In this document: piece by piece, positions 21,956 through 33,074 of the stretch
Layout: each line of letters begins with the position of its first letter
How positions within the stretch are numbered: the first letter of the stretch is position 1
From: Xenoacremonium recifei
Lineage: Eukaryota > Ascomycota > Sordariomycetes > Hypocreales > Nectriaceae
Reading direction: 5' to 3'
NCBI GenBank assembly: GCA_012184525.1
Contig: WOFQ01000065.1
Span: 62,001 to 126,000, forward strand
Length of the DNA: 64,000 bases
Made by a program: the position numbers and the translations under genes
Notes under the pieces: model-generated
The model's input: only the letters and a program-made list of their open reading frames with translations
What the model was told of the DNA's origin: nothing
Database searches by the model: none

Positions 21956-22833
21956 TTACAGCAAATGCTGATCAAACCAGGCCACCGCCTGCGCAAACGC
22001 CTGCTCCTTGGCAAACCGCGTCCACTTGTCGGCAGGGTCACCGCGCACCGAGAAGCCGTGCTCGACCTTGGAGAACAGGTTGATCTGCCACGGCTGGCCC
22101 GTCTTGATCAGGATGTCCTCAGAGCGGTGACGCTTCTCGGTCGGGAAGATCTCGTCGATCTCGGCGGCGGCGATGGACAGCGGGCCGGTGATGGCAGCGA
22201 GCTCCTCGTCGTCGACAAAGGACGGGTGCGCCACGAAGCCGACTTGGATGCCGTCCTTGTAGTGGCGGATGAGGTACTGCAGTCCCGATCAGCAACACAT
22301 CACTACCATCATACGATGGCTGCAGATGCAAACTCACCTTGGCGCCGAAGCAGTATCCCAGCGCGCCAATCTTGCTGAAGCCCATGTCCTTCAGCGCCTT
22401 GATGCCCACCAGCACCAGCGGGTCAATAGCCTCCTTGGTGTGCGGCGTCTTGCCGTCGCTGCCGTTTGCCAGCCAGCCCATCACATCGAAGCCATCGGGG
22501 CGGTTGATCGGGGCCTGATCACCGGAAAACAGGTCGACAATCAGCGTGGTGTAGCCGGCCTTGGCGAACTCGTCGGCCAGCAGGCGGCTGTTCTGGTAGA
22601 TGCCGAAGATGTCCTGGATGTACAGGATGGCGACGTCCTTGTGTGCCTTGCCCTCTGGAGGGGAAGCCAGGTAGGCGTCGATGCCGCCCTCGACCTTGAT
22701 GTCCTTGCCCGCGGGCTCACCTCTAGAGCGTTGGTGGTTAGCAGTTTGTTGTGATGCGCGCGGGGAGAACGAGGGGCACCAACTCGTGCTTGAAGCCGCG
22801 AGCGCAGCAGGGTCCGGGAGGGTTGGAGGCCAT
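21956..22833 (-). CDS. Dienelactone hydrolase family protein
   Basis: Three exons (22833-22784, 22722-22338, 22276-21956) give 251 residues, the usual size of fungal dienelactone hydrolases. The start MASNPPGPCCARGFKHE is typical of the family, and the first intron (donor GTTGGT) must be removed to give KHEGEPAGKDIKV. The alpha/beta-hydrolase triad can be placed: nucleophilic Cys in GALGYCFGAK, an Asp near AAAEIDEIFPTEKRH, and His in VEHGFSVRGDPA. The core strand ILYIQDIFGIYQNSRLLADE and the DLFSGD loop are also conserved. The family hydrolyses lactones and esters in the cytosol; the physiological substrate is unknown. The first exon is only 50 nt long. Confidence 0.88.
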
Positions 22834-23579
22834 TGCGATTGAAGATCAGAGAATGCAATTGAGAGGAGGGAGAGACAGTGTGTGGCAGAGAGGTATTGCG
22901 TCAAATTGCGAGATTCTCGGTGGCAGCCCTCCCGAGTCTTTATACCTTGAAAAGATGCCCCTCCACCCCTCCTCCGATAAGACACAAGAAGAGCTCTCTA
23001 GAAGCTCCTGCCAGACCCAATCCCTGATCGGTGCCGATACGCCGATTCGGAGCCCTGCTCGGATCGCAGCCATTTCTGGAGCCAAAGTCTCTGATTGGCT
23101 GCATAGCGCGCGTTTCGCCCAATTGGAGCTTCTCCCACCAGCACTCCGGGTCCTGCGCTATTGCCGGCCGAAAAGGCGCCTTAGAACTTTGGTCTTCTTG
23201 GCTGCTGCTCTGAGGAGGAACATACCCGAACGACGATTCTTGCCCGTTTCCGGGCCGAGCTCCGTGGAGTTCCAGCGGGGCTGAGTAATCTGGCTGGGTC
23301 ATGAGTCGCGAGCCTCACGGCCTTCCACGGAGTTGGAGGGCAAGACGTGCCTCAATTGGTTGCTTTTGGGACGAGAGATGCATCAACAGGTTAATACATC
23401 ATTGTAAAATTTCACGATCTGATCTTGTGGTTTCAAGTTACGTATTGTATTCCCAAGCCTTTGTCGGGTCATATCATCTCTCATTGGGGTATCTCAATTC
23501 TCTTCTCCAAACATCTCTCAACTCCGGACCCTTGTAGACCACATACTAGTACATTATCCGCCGATTTGTGCTCCAGCCA
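22834..23579. other. Intergenic region
   Basis: About 750 bp between the hydrolase promoter and the 3' end of the zinc-finger gene. No gene or repeat is supported. Confidence 0.4.
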
Positions 23580-24440
23580 TCACTTCTGCCGTATATTCTT
23601 CGGCTTCCTCTTCTTAAACACCACTGGATTCAACCCTTCTTCGGTGCCGTCCTCGGCCTTGATCGGAGGGTCCAGCGGCGGAGGTACCGCCTCCGTCTTG
23701 ACAGATGCATCTGCCTCTGCCTCTGCTTCCTCTTTAATACCTTCCTCTTCAGTCTTGACCTTGTCTTCTCCGTGAGCATCCTCCTCCTCCTTCTTAACCT
23801 CCTCGGAGTGTTCTGCTTTTGGTCGCTGGAAACTTGACGCACTCAGCAGCGCATCCAACTCGGCGTCTTCCTCTTGTGGCATCGCCTTGGTAGCCCTGCC
23901 CCATTTGCGCGGCCGCTTGAACAGCTTCTGCACCGCCTCTTCCTCCTCCTTCTCCTCCTCTGTCACCTCGCGCTTCCTTATGCCCGTCGCACGTGCTTCA
24001 ACCTTGACCTCCTCGGGCGTGTCCTCGACCACTCGTGTCTTTGTCACCGTCCACTGCCCTGGCATGGCCATCTCGCCATGGAACTCGGTCGGCATCACGA
24101 CACCCATCTCTGCAAGCTGTTCCCGTTGCTTCTTGAGTGATGCCTCAGAGGCTGCGGCGGGCGCAGAGGCGCTCTTCGTGGTCGCGGCGCTCGAGGGACC
24201 AGACGGAAAGTCGGGGGATCCCGTGACAACCCCGTTGAGTCGGGCGATCTCGCGCTTCGCCCGCTCCTTGTCGCGTTCCTCCTGCTCATGGCCCCGGTGC
24301 AGGTCGCGCAGGAAGCGCTTCAGCGCGCCCTGGTGCTTGCCGGTGGCTTCATGGTTCTGGCGCTCGAGTTTGGTATCGCGGACGTAGCAGGAACAGTGTT
24401 TGCACCAGTATTTGGGCGTCGATTTCCAGTATTCCGACAT
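23580..24440 (-). CDS. U1-type zinc-finger protein (WBP4/FBP21-like, spliceosomal)
   Basis: A single-exon frame of 286 residues starts MSEYWKSTPKYWCKHCSCYV. It carries a matrin/U1-type C2H2 finger at about residues 13-36 (CKHC...HEATGKH), the arrangement at the N-terminus of WBP4/formin-binding protein 21, a component of activated spliceosomes. A basic coiled-coil region follows (LRDLHRGHEQEERDKERAKR). The C-terminal half is acidic and Lys/Glu-rich and ends in a basic FKKRKPKNIRQK that could be a nuclear signal. I do not see the WW domains of the animal protein, as expected for shorter fungal relatives. A nuclear role in pre-mRNA splicing is inferred from the finger type. Confidence 0.8.
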   Translation of the reverse strand: MSEYWKSTPKYWCKHCSCYVRDTKLERQNHEATGKHQGALKRFLRDLHRGHEQEERDKERAKREIARLNGVVTGSPDFPSGPSSAATTKSASAPAAASEASLKKQREQLAEMGVVMPTEFHGEMAMPGQWTVTKTRVVEDTPEEVKVEARATGIRKREVTEEEKEEEEAVQKLFKRPRKWGRATKAMPQEEDAELDALLSASSFQRPKAEHSEEVKKEEEDAHGEDKVKTEEEGIKEEAEAEADASVKTEAVPPPLDPPIKAEDGTEEGLNPVVFKKRKPKNIRQK

Positions 24441-24873
24441 GGTGGCGGTTATGTTGAGGAGTGAAGATGAGCTGGTGTCGAAAGTTTAGGCGTGCTGTCG
24501 CTTCTTCTGCGTCGCGCTGGCTTAGGTAAGATTTTTTGTTATGGGCGAGACCAGCGGTCTCCAACTTTCAGACTCTCCACAAGCTTCTTTGCACTGTCAT
24601 TCTCCAACTTTAACTCAATGTCCCGCTGATGAGACTGCTCAAATTTTTTTATAACTTGCATTTTACTATTTTTATCGTCTACTTGTGCCCGCTTGCTCGA
24701 GGATCCCGTCCTCGGCTCTGCGCAAGGCATGCTGCGATCAATCGCTAACCCAATGCTAATCTAAATGCAGAATCAAGATGCCGTCCAGTGTCCTTGACCA
24801 AATCCCAGTATCAAAACAATTACCAGAGGATGCACTCCTCAAAACTCCGTCCCAGAAAAGACAAATAAGAAAT
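24441..24873. other. Intergenic region
   Basis: These 433 bp separate the zinc-finger gene start from the 3' end of the PIR-like gene. A Lys-rich minus frame at 24539-24730 has no supporting features. Confidence 0.4.
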
Positions 24874-26048
24874 CTATAGCAAGAGGAAGCAGCTCACGAC
24901 ACCGACAAACATGGCCACCACCGAGGCGGGCATGATCTTCTCGCCGCGCGAGGCAGTGGGCGCCGAAGTCGCTGAGGCAGAGGCAGCAGCCTGGGTAGCC
25001 TCAGACTCAGCGGTTGTGACGGGGTCAGCAGTGGACACAGAAACAGCGGGTGTGCTGGTGTCGAATTGCATGACAGTCCTGGTAACACTCTCGTTGGCAG
25101 ACGCGGAGGTGACCTCGGCAGGGATCACAGTCTCGGTAACAGGGTCTGCAGGGTCCGAACTCGTCACAGCAGCAGCCTCAGTCTCAGCGGCTGCTCCAGT
25201 GACAGCGCCGGTCGCAGCAGCAGCGGTAGTCACAGCAGCTACAGTCTCGGCCGCAGCAGTAATGGTCTGGGCAGCAGTGGCAACCACGAGTTTACCATTA
25301 GAGCTCTGGCTAACAGGCTCAGCCGTGATGACACCGATAGTCATGCCGTCGCAGGGAGTAGTTCGGATCTGAATCTGGCCATCACCAATCTCACACATGG
25401 GCACGGCAACCTCAGTCGTCATGAGTCTCGACTTTCCGTTAGACACAACAGTGACGACAGTGGTAGCGACAACCTTGCTGCCCACGACCTTGCGCTTCGA
25501 GCTCTTGGTGGTGCTGCTGCCATCGCCGCAGGGCATGATGACAACCTCGACAGGTTCACACTGCTCGGCCCAGTTGCGGTCGTAGATGTTGAAGAAGTCG
25601 CCCGACTTGCATTGCCAGAAGACGGTAGTCGAGCCCAGCGCCAGAGACGAGTTACCACAAGCCGAGAAGCCGGCCGTGTAAATGGCGCCAGCCTGGGGCG
25701 GGTCGTCGAACTGCCACTGGTAGTTGGAGGCGATGTATCCAGTGCGGTTGCGAGCGTCCGTGAGCACACCGTCCTCGAGGGTCATGACCAGCGTGCCTTC
25801 GCCATTACATTGGCCAGTCTGGGAAATATTAGCGTGGGCTTCACTCAAGTGAGTGTCGAGACTTGACTTACAGTTGTTTCGCGCTTTTCCTTGCTAGCCA
25901 TGCGGAAGATGCTAACTTCGAAGTGGCCGTCATAGCTGGCCTTGCAGCCAGTGGGTGCAGCGCCCTTGGCCTCGATGACGGCGGTGACGGCCTGGGGAGC
26001 CGCGAAGGCAGTGGCAGCAAGTGCCAGGATAGCCAAAGAGGATCGCAT
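24874..26048 (-). CDS. GPI-anchored PIR-like cell-wall protein
   Basis: Two exons (26048-25872 and 25818-24874) give 373 residues. The ATG at 26048 is preferred because MRSSLAILALAATAFAAPQA is a clean signal peptide. The mature N-terminal half matches the C-terminal domain of PIR1-like mannoproteins: CKASYDGHFEVSIFR, then GEGTLVMTLEDGVLTDARNR, TGYIASNYQWQFDDPPQAGA, IYTAGFSACGNSSLALG and FFNIYDRNWAEQC, with conserved cysteines. The remainder is Ala/Thr/Ser/Val-rich and ends in a hydrophobic tail (SVVAMFVGVVSCFLLL) after a small-residue stretch, fitting GPI attachment. It should be exported and linked to the cell wall. The GPI transamidase subunit that would process such proteins is encoded at 56381 in this window. 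Confidence 0.87.
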
Positions 26049-27586
26049 TGTGAGAGGTTGAAGAAAGAAGTCTTTCACCAGGAAATCGTGTTTCTTCAAG
26101 TGATGAACAAGGCTTGTGAAGATTGAGTGATACTCTTCACTTGTTGTCTGTTGACTGTTGGCTGTGTTGATGATCTATCCTATCCTCGAGAGCGAGCGCT
26201 CACCGTTCAAATACTCAACGTCCTCGACACCCGTCACCGTCTGGTATGCATCGCCGCCCCAGCCAGCGTTCCAACCATGTCAATGTCCCCTCTGTGCATT
26301 GTTTCCCCAGCGGGAGCCAGCCCGACCGGCCGTGGCTGGTTGTCTCTAGCCGCCGCTCTGGTTGGCGCGACCAGGCACTGGTGCATACCTGAGCGAGCTG
26401 TGGCCGTGCAGGTGTGGCAGGGCAGCCACACGGTGGACGGCGGCTGGGCCACGCGTGGGCGTGAGAACGCGGTTGAGGCGCGTCAGGGGAGAGCTGTGAG
26501 TGGTGGTGTCTCAGTTGCGCAGGGAGGGACTCAGCTGTGGACAATGAGGGCTGGGAGGGTGAGGAATGTTGGCGGCTGGCCCAGCCTCGAGGACTCGATG
26601 TCTCACTTGGTGTTTCGGGAGCTTTGCATAGTCTGGCTGCTGGATATTCGATCAGGTTTATTTCGATCGTGATGGGTTGACGATGATGTCGGGTTGAGGC
26701 TGATGGTTTACTGGACGCACGTCGGAGCAGTACTACGAATTGCCTTGGTTTGTTGAGGAGTGCGTGGAAGATGTGTGCTAGCTAGGCTAACCTGAAAATT
26801 ATCCTCGCATTTTCCGATTGACTTCATTTTGGTAACACGACATGTTCGTAACAGAGCTTTATGGCGTTCTAGACTTCCACATGAGTGCAACAGCCACATG
26901 TTGTTGAAACATCAATCTTGCGGCTGAGAAGTCGTGGCAACTCAGACCTTGCGCCTCAGCCACCGGCATTTGGGTGTGGGTTAAAAGGATTGAGCCTCCC
27001 ATGCCTTGGAACTTCTCAAGGGAGGATGGTAGCGTCTACGGGGTAGCCGTACGGGAGTTGGAACCGAGAGGCGCTGATGCCGTTCAAGGGATGCGACGCA
27101 AGGGAGCGCTGAAGATCATGAAGTCACGGTTGTGAGCTGACAGCCACTCGGAGTGAAAGGTTCAAGAATGAAAAAAACGATTAATTAACTATCTATTTGA
27201 AAGACGATTCGTAGATTTTCCAAACTGTTGAAGCTGATAGGCCTGGGTTTGACGGTATCCCGGCACGGTTCCTCGCGCCTTCAGTCGTCGCCTCACCAAA
27301 ACCCTACGAGCCAAGTTCACCACGAACAAGCCACCATCCACACCACAACCCTCCCCATGGACAAATTTTTCTTTCCCATGCTCTAACCGAGTGGCAAAAA
27401 AATCCTCGTTTCAACTCTCGTTTCAACGAGAGGCAGATTTTGTTAATTGCATTCCTCAGCGAGGCCAGCACCGGCCCCAGCCGCCCTCCCTTCCCACGCC
27501 GCGCCGCTGGAATGCCGCCTGTCTCAGATCTCGCACGTCAGGTCTCGCCTACAAGGCCATTATTTGGCAGACTATCGAGAGCTTCA
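26049..27586. other. Gene-poor intergenic region
   Basis: About 1.5 kb between two minus-strand genes. A 181-codon + frame at 26127-26672 has no domain, signal or homologous look and is probably chance. I see no RNA gene or repeat. Confidence 0.4.
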
Positions 27587-28203
27587 TTATTCCTCGTCCA
27601 TGCGCTCGCTCTTCCCGTCGAGGCCTGTCCATTTAGGTTTGCCGTCGGGGATGTCGACTACGCGTTGGGGGTAGAAGATGTGGCACCTGTGTTTGTCAAT
27701 TGATGGACTGCGATGGGGGTGTTTGATGGGGAGTTTTCTTACTGGACGTCGAAGTTGCGTCTTTGCGCGGTTGTCGGGAAGGACAGTAATGATGGAAAGA
27801 CCAGCGCCATGTTACGGCCCTCGTCCATGATACGGCTTCCGCAGTGCGTACAGCTCACCTTGCACGGCAATTCGTGTTTGTCGGACCCAGTAGGAGCATG
27901 GTAGAACGCGAGTCCTTCGGTGCCGTTCGTGAAGGCCATGGCGGACTTGTGCAGTATAGCCGCCCACTGGAAGGGTGCGCCTAGCCATATCAGATCATGT
28001 TGTTCAGTGTCTACCAGAGACTCACCGTGGAGCACTTGGCAGTCAGTGCAATGGCAGAACTTAGAAGCAAGAGGTCTGTCTTTGTTGATCTGATAGGTGA
28101 CCTTGCCGCAGTGACATGAACCGCGGAGGACGCCGTTGAAGTCGTCGGTGGGCTTCTGGTAGGGAGGCTGAGTCTCCCAGTCGGGAGTCGAGGATGGAGA
28201 CAT
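27587..28203 (-). CDS. GFA / CENP-V-like zinc enzyme
   Basis: Two exons (28203-27743 and 27686-27587) give 186 residues, normal for the GFA family (PF04828). Three cysteine groups bind zinc: GSCHCGKVTY near residue 30, FCHCTDCQ near 50, and SCTHCGSRIMDEGRNMAL near 115. The second exon completes the fold with CHIFYPQRVVDIPDGKPKW. Bacterial GFA binds glutathione and is linked to formaldehyde handling, but most fungal members have unknown substrates. It has no targeting signal and is probably cytosolic. Confidence 0.88.
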
Positions 28204-28562
28204 TAAGTTTCAACGCTTGCGACTATGTCTTGAACTGATCGTCTTGGGGTTGATCCAAATTGAGACTTGATGAGTTGCAGCTGTTGCAATTGTGTCGAGA
28301 GAAGTCTTACACGGTGGAGTGACGTAATGTTCAATCATCATGAGATCTTCGGGACATCATCGTCGATTGTCTGATCACCTTATTGAACGTAGAGCATCGG
28401 CCAGTTAAAGAGAATATGAAGGAATGCCGTTTCATAATAAGTCATAATTGATGAATATACTGTGCGCCTGCTAGGAAAGTAACCTCGGTCGCTCGCTCAC
28501 CCAAACCCAACTCTCTCAACCAGCCTCTGATAGCTCTATGTGTCTAGTAGCAAGCTCTCGCA
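28204..28562. other. Intergenic region
   Basis: These 359 bp hold the GFA promoter and the GH18 3' flank. No gene is seen. Confidence 0.4.
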
Positions 28563-29495
28563 TCATGCCCTCCTTTCTATGTCCTTTCCCGCGTTCAGGA
28601 TCTCATTCATCATCTCCGCCCACTTCCACGGCTCTCCCACCTCCCGACTCGACTCCGTGATCGCGTTGAAGTACTCCCAGCCCATGACGCCCCCGATGCG
28701 CGGGTACTTGGTCAGCAACTCACCCAAGCATTTCTTCAGCTCCTCGTCCTTCACCCACCCCGCGCCATTAGCTGGGTTTGTCACCAATCCAACCACGATC
28801 TTCTCTTGCGGCCATCCCCGGGCCACGATCGCCTCGTACTCGCCCGGGCTACGCATGTCGCCCCAACCGCAATAGAACTGCGTGTTATACCATGCAATCC
28901 GCGCACCCATGCCCTTCTCCAGCTCCTCAATATTGAACCCACCCAGATTCTGCCTGTTGACCATGGCTGGGGCCACGGGTGCCAGCGTGATCAGAAAATC
29001 GCCCCCAAAGTCGGTCTTCAGGTGGTCCACCAGGCGTATCACACCCCCAAGCGACATGGCCTCCTCAATGTCCAGGTCCAGCCCGTCCAGGCCTGCCCAC
29101 GCGATCATGCGCCGCAGGGGCTTGTAATAGCGGTAAAAGCCCTCCAGTGACCCATCCAATCGCATGTACGAGCCGCGCGCCGCGCCCCCTAGCATGCCCA
29201 GCACACGGATGCCGGCCGCCTGGAGCTGGCGCACTTCCGCCCAGAGCGTGGCGAATTTGGAGGCATCGTAGGGGTCGTCGTTGAGGCGGATGTCGGTAGG
29301 TGAGTTGAGGTGAATGGCCGCGACGATGACGTGCGTGACGCCCGTCGAGGGCTTGAGGAGCGGGAGAATAGAGTGGTACTCGTCCTTAGAGTACTGGGTC
29401 TGGTGATAGAAGATGATCCGAGGGCGGTAGGGCTCTGGGCTGGGCTCTGAGCCTCCCTCTGATCCTTGCTTGAGGGGCCCAATGGGCACCTGCAT
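28563..29495 (-). CDS. GH18 chitinase-like glycoside hydrolase
   Basis: An intronless frame of 310 residues with a GH18 barrel. The catalytic DxxDxDxE motif is complete (GLDGLDLDIEEAM, at about 29058-29095), preceded by the strand IRVLGMLGGAARGSYM and followed by FLITLAPVAPAMVN, ARIAWYNTQFYCGWGDM and GGVMGWEYFNA, the usual substrate-binding strands. There is no signal peptide (MQVPIGPLKQGSEGGSEP is hydrophilic), so a cytosolic endo-acting enzyme on chitin oligomers or N-glycan cores is more likely than a secreted chitinase. The 5' end of this gene and its upstream sequence are the left boundary of a duplicated block: a degraded copy of its first ~20 codons lies at about 31779-31860. Confidence 0.86.
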   Translation of the reverse strand: MQVPIGPLKQGSEGGSEPSPEPYRPRIIFYHQTQYSKDEYHSILPLLKPSTGVTHVIVAAIHLNSPTDIRLNDDPYDASKFATLWAEVRQLQAAGIRVLGMLGGAARGSYMRLDGSLEGFYRYYKPLRRMIAWAGLDGLDLDIEEAMSLGGVIRLVDHLKTDFGGDFLITLAPVAPAMVNRQNLGGFNIEELEKGMGARIAWYNTQFYCGWGDMRSPGEYEAIVARGWPQEKIVVGLVTNPANGAGWVKDEELKKCLGELLTKYPRIGGVMGWEYFNAITESSREVGEPWKWAEMMNEILNAGKDIERRA

Positions 29496-30796
29496 CGTGG
29501 TGGTGGTTGGGTGCCAACGCAGCCTGCGATGCCGGAGTAGTGCTGGACTCTCTTCGTCAAGACTCAGCTGGCAATCTGGACAATGATAAGCCGGATGAAT
29601 ATGTTAATCCGCAAATTGGAGGGCGAACCTTCAGCTTCCGGTTTGATGACTCGTCTGCGTTTACAGACGCGGGGTTTGAAAAGGACAAGCGATGTGTCCG
29701 GGCAGCGTAGGTGCTTGCAACTTCGTAGATGATGTCTCCCCGCACTCAGCGAGTGGAGTTTCCCCCGTCCAGTATAGGCCCAGAATGGCCTACCCTACAG
29801 CTAGCGATTTCAAAACACTCTTAAAGTATACATAGGCTAGCTTTTCTATGGTCTTAGAGATATTAAATGTTTTTGAAGGTTTCTACGCTGTTTTGATAAC
29901 ACAGGTTCCTCATCCGAAAGAGCGTTGTTGCCTACTCGCTGTGAGGGGAGTGTACAGATCTCCGAATAATCAGACGTCCGGTTGGGTGCACGCCTTCTAA
30001 GGAGGGGGTGACCCTTCTCGCCATTCATGTCTCCCCTCCCTCACAACACCTTGGTCATAGGGCTTGATCGGTTGGGTTGCAGACATGGTTGACCCCAGTG
30101 TTAGAAATGCTGCAAGGCGACGGGGCCATTTGCTCTCCACGCAGTCAGCGAGTAGGCCAACCAACACTGGGCTGCAGGCGCTTGCACTTTGGCATCCCGG
30201 AGGAATCTGCTCAACAAGCCTGTCCAAGGGTCCTCCCCAATGACCCAACCAGGAGGAAACAACATGGGTGAGCGAGCCTGCTTAGGAAGACTCGCTTGGG
30301 CTAGCAAGCTTCGATAACTCCGAGGAGGTTGCTTCAACGCCGCAAGATGCTTTAGCCTCCTGCCACTTGGGATTCCAAGTGTGCTGCAAATTAGAGTCTT
30401 TCAGGAGTCATACGGAGATGCGCTCTGCAAGAAGTCTCAAGAGGCCTCCGGTAGCCCCCTGGGTTGACTGCAAGAGGGGGTAACAAACGGGCGTAGGCCG
30501 AGACTCCAGGCCCTGCTTTGTTCGGTCTGAGGATGGGTCGAGGCTTTCCTGCGAGCTCCGCCCCAGGCTTCCCTTCGGGCTTCGGCAGGGTCCCGGTAGG
30601 GTCAAGGATGCAATGACTTGGCATGAAAGTCCAGCGATGTCGAAGGTACATAAGGTGTATCAAGGTCACCCGTCCACGCAGAGTACACTGTACTTTGATC
30701 GCTGTTCTTCATAGCATACCGACATTCTATCTCGCCTCTGACTCACAAATCCACCGCGTGTCATTTAGAATGACGTAACCCCGTCCTTTCTCTCTT

Positions 30797-30802
30797 TATA
30801 AA
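30797..30802 (+). promoter_or_regulatory. Possible TATA box of the first ubiquitin-like gene
   Basis: TATAAA in TCTCTTTATAAACCTG lies about 125 bp upstream of the ATG at 30926, a plausible distance for a fungal TATA element with a ~90-nt 5' UTR. Confidence 0.4.
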
Positions 30803-30925
30803 CCTGCCCTGGCTTCAGAGCGATGAAGCCGAACAAATCACCTCAACAACACCCTCCCTCACACCACGGGATTCTCAACAACACCTCCTCTCACGAGACG
30901 AGATACTTAAGAACTTCTCCTCGAG

Positions 30926-31504
30926 ATGGATCGATTCCAATCGCGAACATCATCTTCGAAGAAAAGCGGGAAGACTCAGAAAGTCGAGATCGAGGTCAGA
31001 ACTCGTATGCGCCCCCCGCCCCCTCCCACCCCCACATGTGCATGTCGTTCACTGACACCTTCACGTCCAGCCGACCAAAAAACCTTCAAGGTCACAATCA
31101 CAAGGTCCAAGACCGTGAGAGACCTTAAGGTCATGATCGACACTAAATTTAAGATCCCCGTCGAGAGCCAGCAGTTAACGCTCCGCGGCCACGGCGGCCA
31201 CGGTAGCCTTAGAGATGACAACTGTATTGGCAACATCTGCAAGGATCGCGTAACATATGTTGACTTGAGCAAGAAGTCCGTTCCAGCAGTGGAGGAGAAT
31301 AAGGAGACGGGTTCTGGATCGTCGAAGTCGAATGAGTGCTTATATGAAGGCCAAAAGTCTACTGAGAAAGCAATGCAGTCCGTTGGAGAGTGGCGCTTTA
31401 ACTGCCCCGATCCTCAGGGTAAGAGGACGTTCAAGAACCAGGAGGCAAGCGGTGAGAGCGTTCAACACGTTGGCGATGTTCATGTCAACGGGCAAGGCCA
31501 TTAA
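30926..31504 (+). CDS. Ubiquitin-like protein with two C-terminal amyloid-type motifs (copy A)
   Basis: Two exons (30926-31004 and 31071-31504, donor GTATGC) give 170 residues. Residues about 19-92 look like a ubiquitin/beta-grasp fold: VEIEVRTPDQKTFKVTITRS, then KTVRDLKVMIDTKFKIPVES and QQLTLRG, ending VTYVDLSKK. There is no diglycine end for conjugation. After a charged linker, two motif copies follow: YEGQKSTEKAMQSVGEW (Tyr at 31343) and FKNQEASGESVQHVGDV (Phe at 31430). Both fit the Y/F-x2-N/Q-x7-Q-x-V-G-D/E pattern found in the neighbouring NLR and SesA-like proteins. Copy A is the more diverged one: Q and V replace the usual N residues. The second ubiquitin-like gene downstream has exactly the same coding length and intron site. 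Function is unknown; a signalling partner of the NLR is inferred. Confidence 0.75.
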   Translation: MDRFQSRTSSSKKSGKTQKVEIEVRTRMRPPPPPTPTCACRSLTPSRPADQKTFKVTITRSKTVRDLKVMIDTKFKIPVESQQLTLRGHGGHGSLRDDNCIGNICKDRVTYVDLSKKSVPAVEENKETGSGSSKSNECLYEGQKSTEKAMQSVGEWRFNCPDPQGKRTFKNQEASGESVQHVGDVHVNGQGH

Positions 31505-33074
31505 CAGCCAGACGCTCGTTAGCTTTTGGAAGGACACTGCATGGCAAAATATAGCGAGCTTCCGTCTACTCATTGTTACATTGTGCATGTAAATAAATAA
31601 AATGATCTTTTGATCACCAAACAATATGTACTACTCTAGATTAAACCGTAGAACCTTGCACTTGGAGCCGCCCGGCTGGAGTTACGCGCTGGAGAACTGA
31701 CTGCGAAGCCAGTGCTTTGAAGTTGCCCTCTTCATTAGAGGACTGAGTTCAATAATAAAGAAATAATTCGGGTACGTTAGGGCTTAGGGCTGGGCTCTGG
31801 TTGTCTCTCTGACTTTTTCTTCGGATGCACAATAGGCACCTGCGTCGTGGCAGTTGGCAGAGATACTTCGAGTCTCCCTCAAGATTCAGCTGTCAGTCCG
31901 TACAACGATAAGCCGGAAGAACCAATTACGCTGGAGATTCGGTAACCAACCTACCATGCTGTGACTTAAGACGCGCATATCTCTACCGCTACGGGACATG
32001 AGGAGAAAGAACGCTAGGCTCTACTGGTGAGGGGGTCGAAGCCGATGTCTCCCCGCCACGAGGAGATGCCCAGTTGCGTCCAGGGACTGCCCTACCCTGA
32101 AGCTCTGAAACACGGATTGATGAAACTTCACAACACTACCACGGCCTCCCCATGGCAATGGTAAGCTTAGCGACTCTTGAAGATACTTTCACATGTCTTT
32201 TTTCCTTCTCCACGGAGATTAATTCCTCATGTTGATGAACCTGTCCTGATCGTTACTGAGCTGTGATAGGAGCCGCCAAAGTCAGCACACCAATTTGCCC
32301 ACACATGACCCGTAAGCGCCTGCACTTTTGCTGCATCAAACAGCCCATGTATTTAGTTCCCAAAGAGGTTGGCCAAGATGGTCATTGGGCGAGACTGCAA
32401 AAGCCATCCTGCGTCGCTCAATCGGGTTGGGGTGCTTTGGCTGCCCCGATGGGCCTTCAACACATCAAGCGGCTTCAGCCTTCCCTCGCTTGGACCTCAA
32501 AGCCGGCTGAAAACACGCGCTTTCTACTCTAGGTGTCGGAAGAAAGAGGGATCCTGGGGAGCAATCGTCTAGAGGTCTCCGGTAAGGCCATGGGATGACG
32601 TCCAGACGCTGCAACAACTTGAAGGGGCGCAAGCTCCGACGCGCTGCTGCATGCAACGCAAGAGTGGGGGATAGAGGCAAGGCGTCTCTCCAGGCTTCTT
32701 TCATGGTTAATGCCCAAGGTTCAAGGGTATATTTTGTCGAGTAAGAGTCCAGTAGCCCTGCAGGATGTATCCATAGTGCGCATCAAAGAGGATATCCCGG
32801 CGCGTAGGATGCATAAATGGCATTCCGCCTCACCATCCCGTTCTTCCTTTCCGCCTTTGCTTCATCACACAGCCTTAACGTCTTCCGCCAGGCAGCCACC
32901 GCCAGGCATCCATCCCTATCTAATCCGATGACACTGGCAGATACTTAAACACGCCTTGCCCTGATCTCTAGCCATAGAGCTCGACGAAGCTTCCTCTCCT
33001 ATCATAAGCGCCCATCACAGCACATCCCAAAAAGAAGACCCGACAACCTATCAGTCGTTCTATATAAGCTTCTC
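31505..33074. other. Intergenic region inside the duplication
   Basis: These 1.57 kb hold the 3' flank of the first ubiquitin-like gene and, from about 31779, the left half of duplication copy B, including a degraded 5' end of the GH18 gene. Frames of 60-90 codons here show no family features. No intact gene is present. Confidence 0.5.
31779..31860 (-). pseudogene. Degraded 5' fragment of the GH18 gene
   Basis: The sequence from GGGCTTAGGGCTGGGCTCTG to CACCTGCGTCGTGG matches the first ~60-80 coding bases of the GH18 gene (around 29430-29500) in the same orientation. Nothing of the catalytic domain follows, so this is only the edge of the duplicated block. Confidence 0.55.

Larger units (their letters stand above)
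29435..31720 (+). repeat. Degenerate tandem duplication, copy A
   Basis: This ~2.2-kb block runs from inside the 5' end of the GH18 gene through the first ubiquitin-like gene. It is repeated in the same orientation at about 31779-33890. Shared landmarks in the same order are GGGCTGGGCTCTG, CACCTGC(A/G)TCGTGG, ACAA(T/C)GATAAGCCGGA, GATGTCTCCCCGC, CTACCCT(A/G), the ubiquitin-like gene of identical coding length, and GGA(G/A)TTACGCGCTGGAGA at the right end. The stretch 29496-30925 between the genes holds no other gene. Confidence 0.75.

Noticed and set aside
26127..26672. 181-codon + frame in a gene-poor gap
   Set aside because: No recognisable domain, atypical composition, and overlapping frames on the other strand of similar length.
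33061..33067. TATATAA just upstream of the second ubiquitin-like gene
   Set aside because: It lies only 8 bp before the ATG, too close to act as that gene's TATA box.
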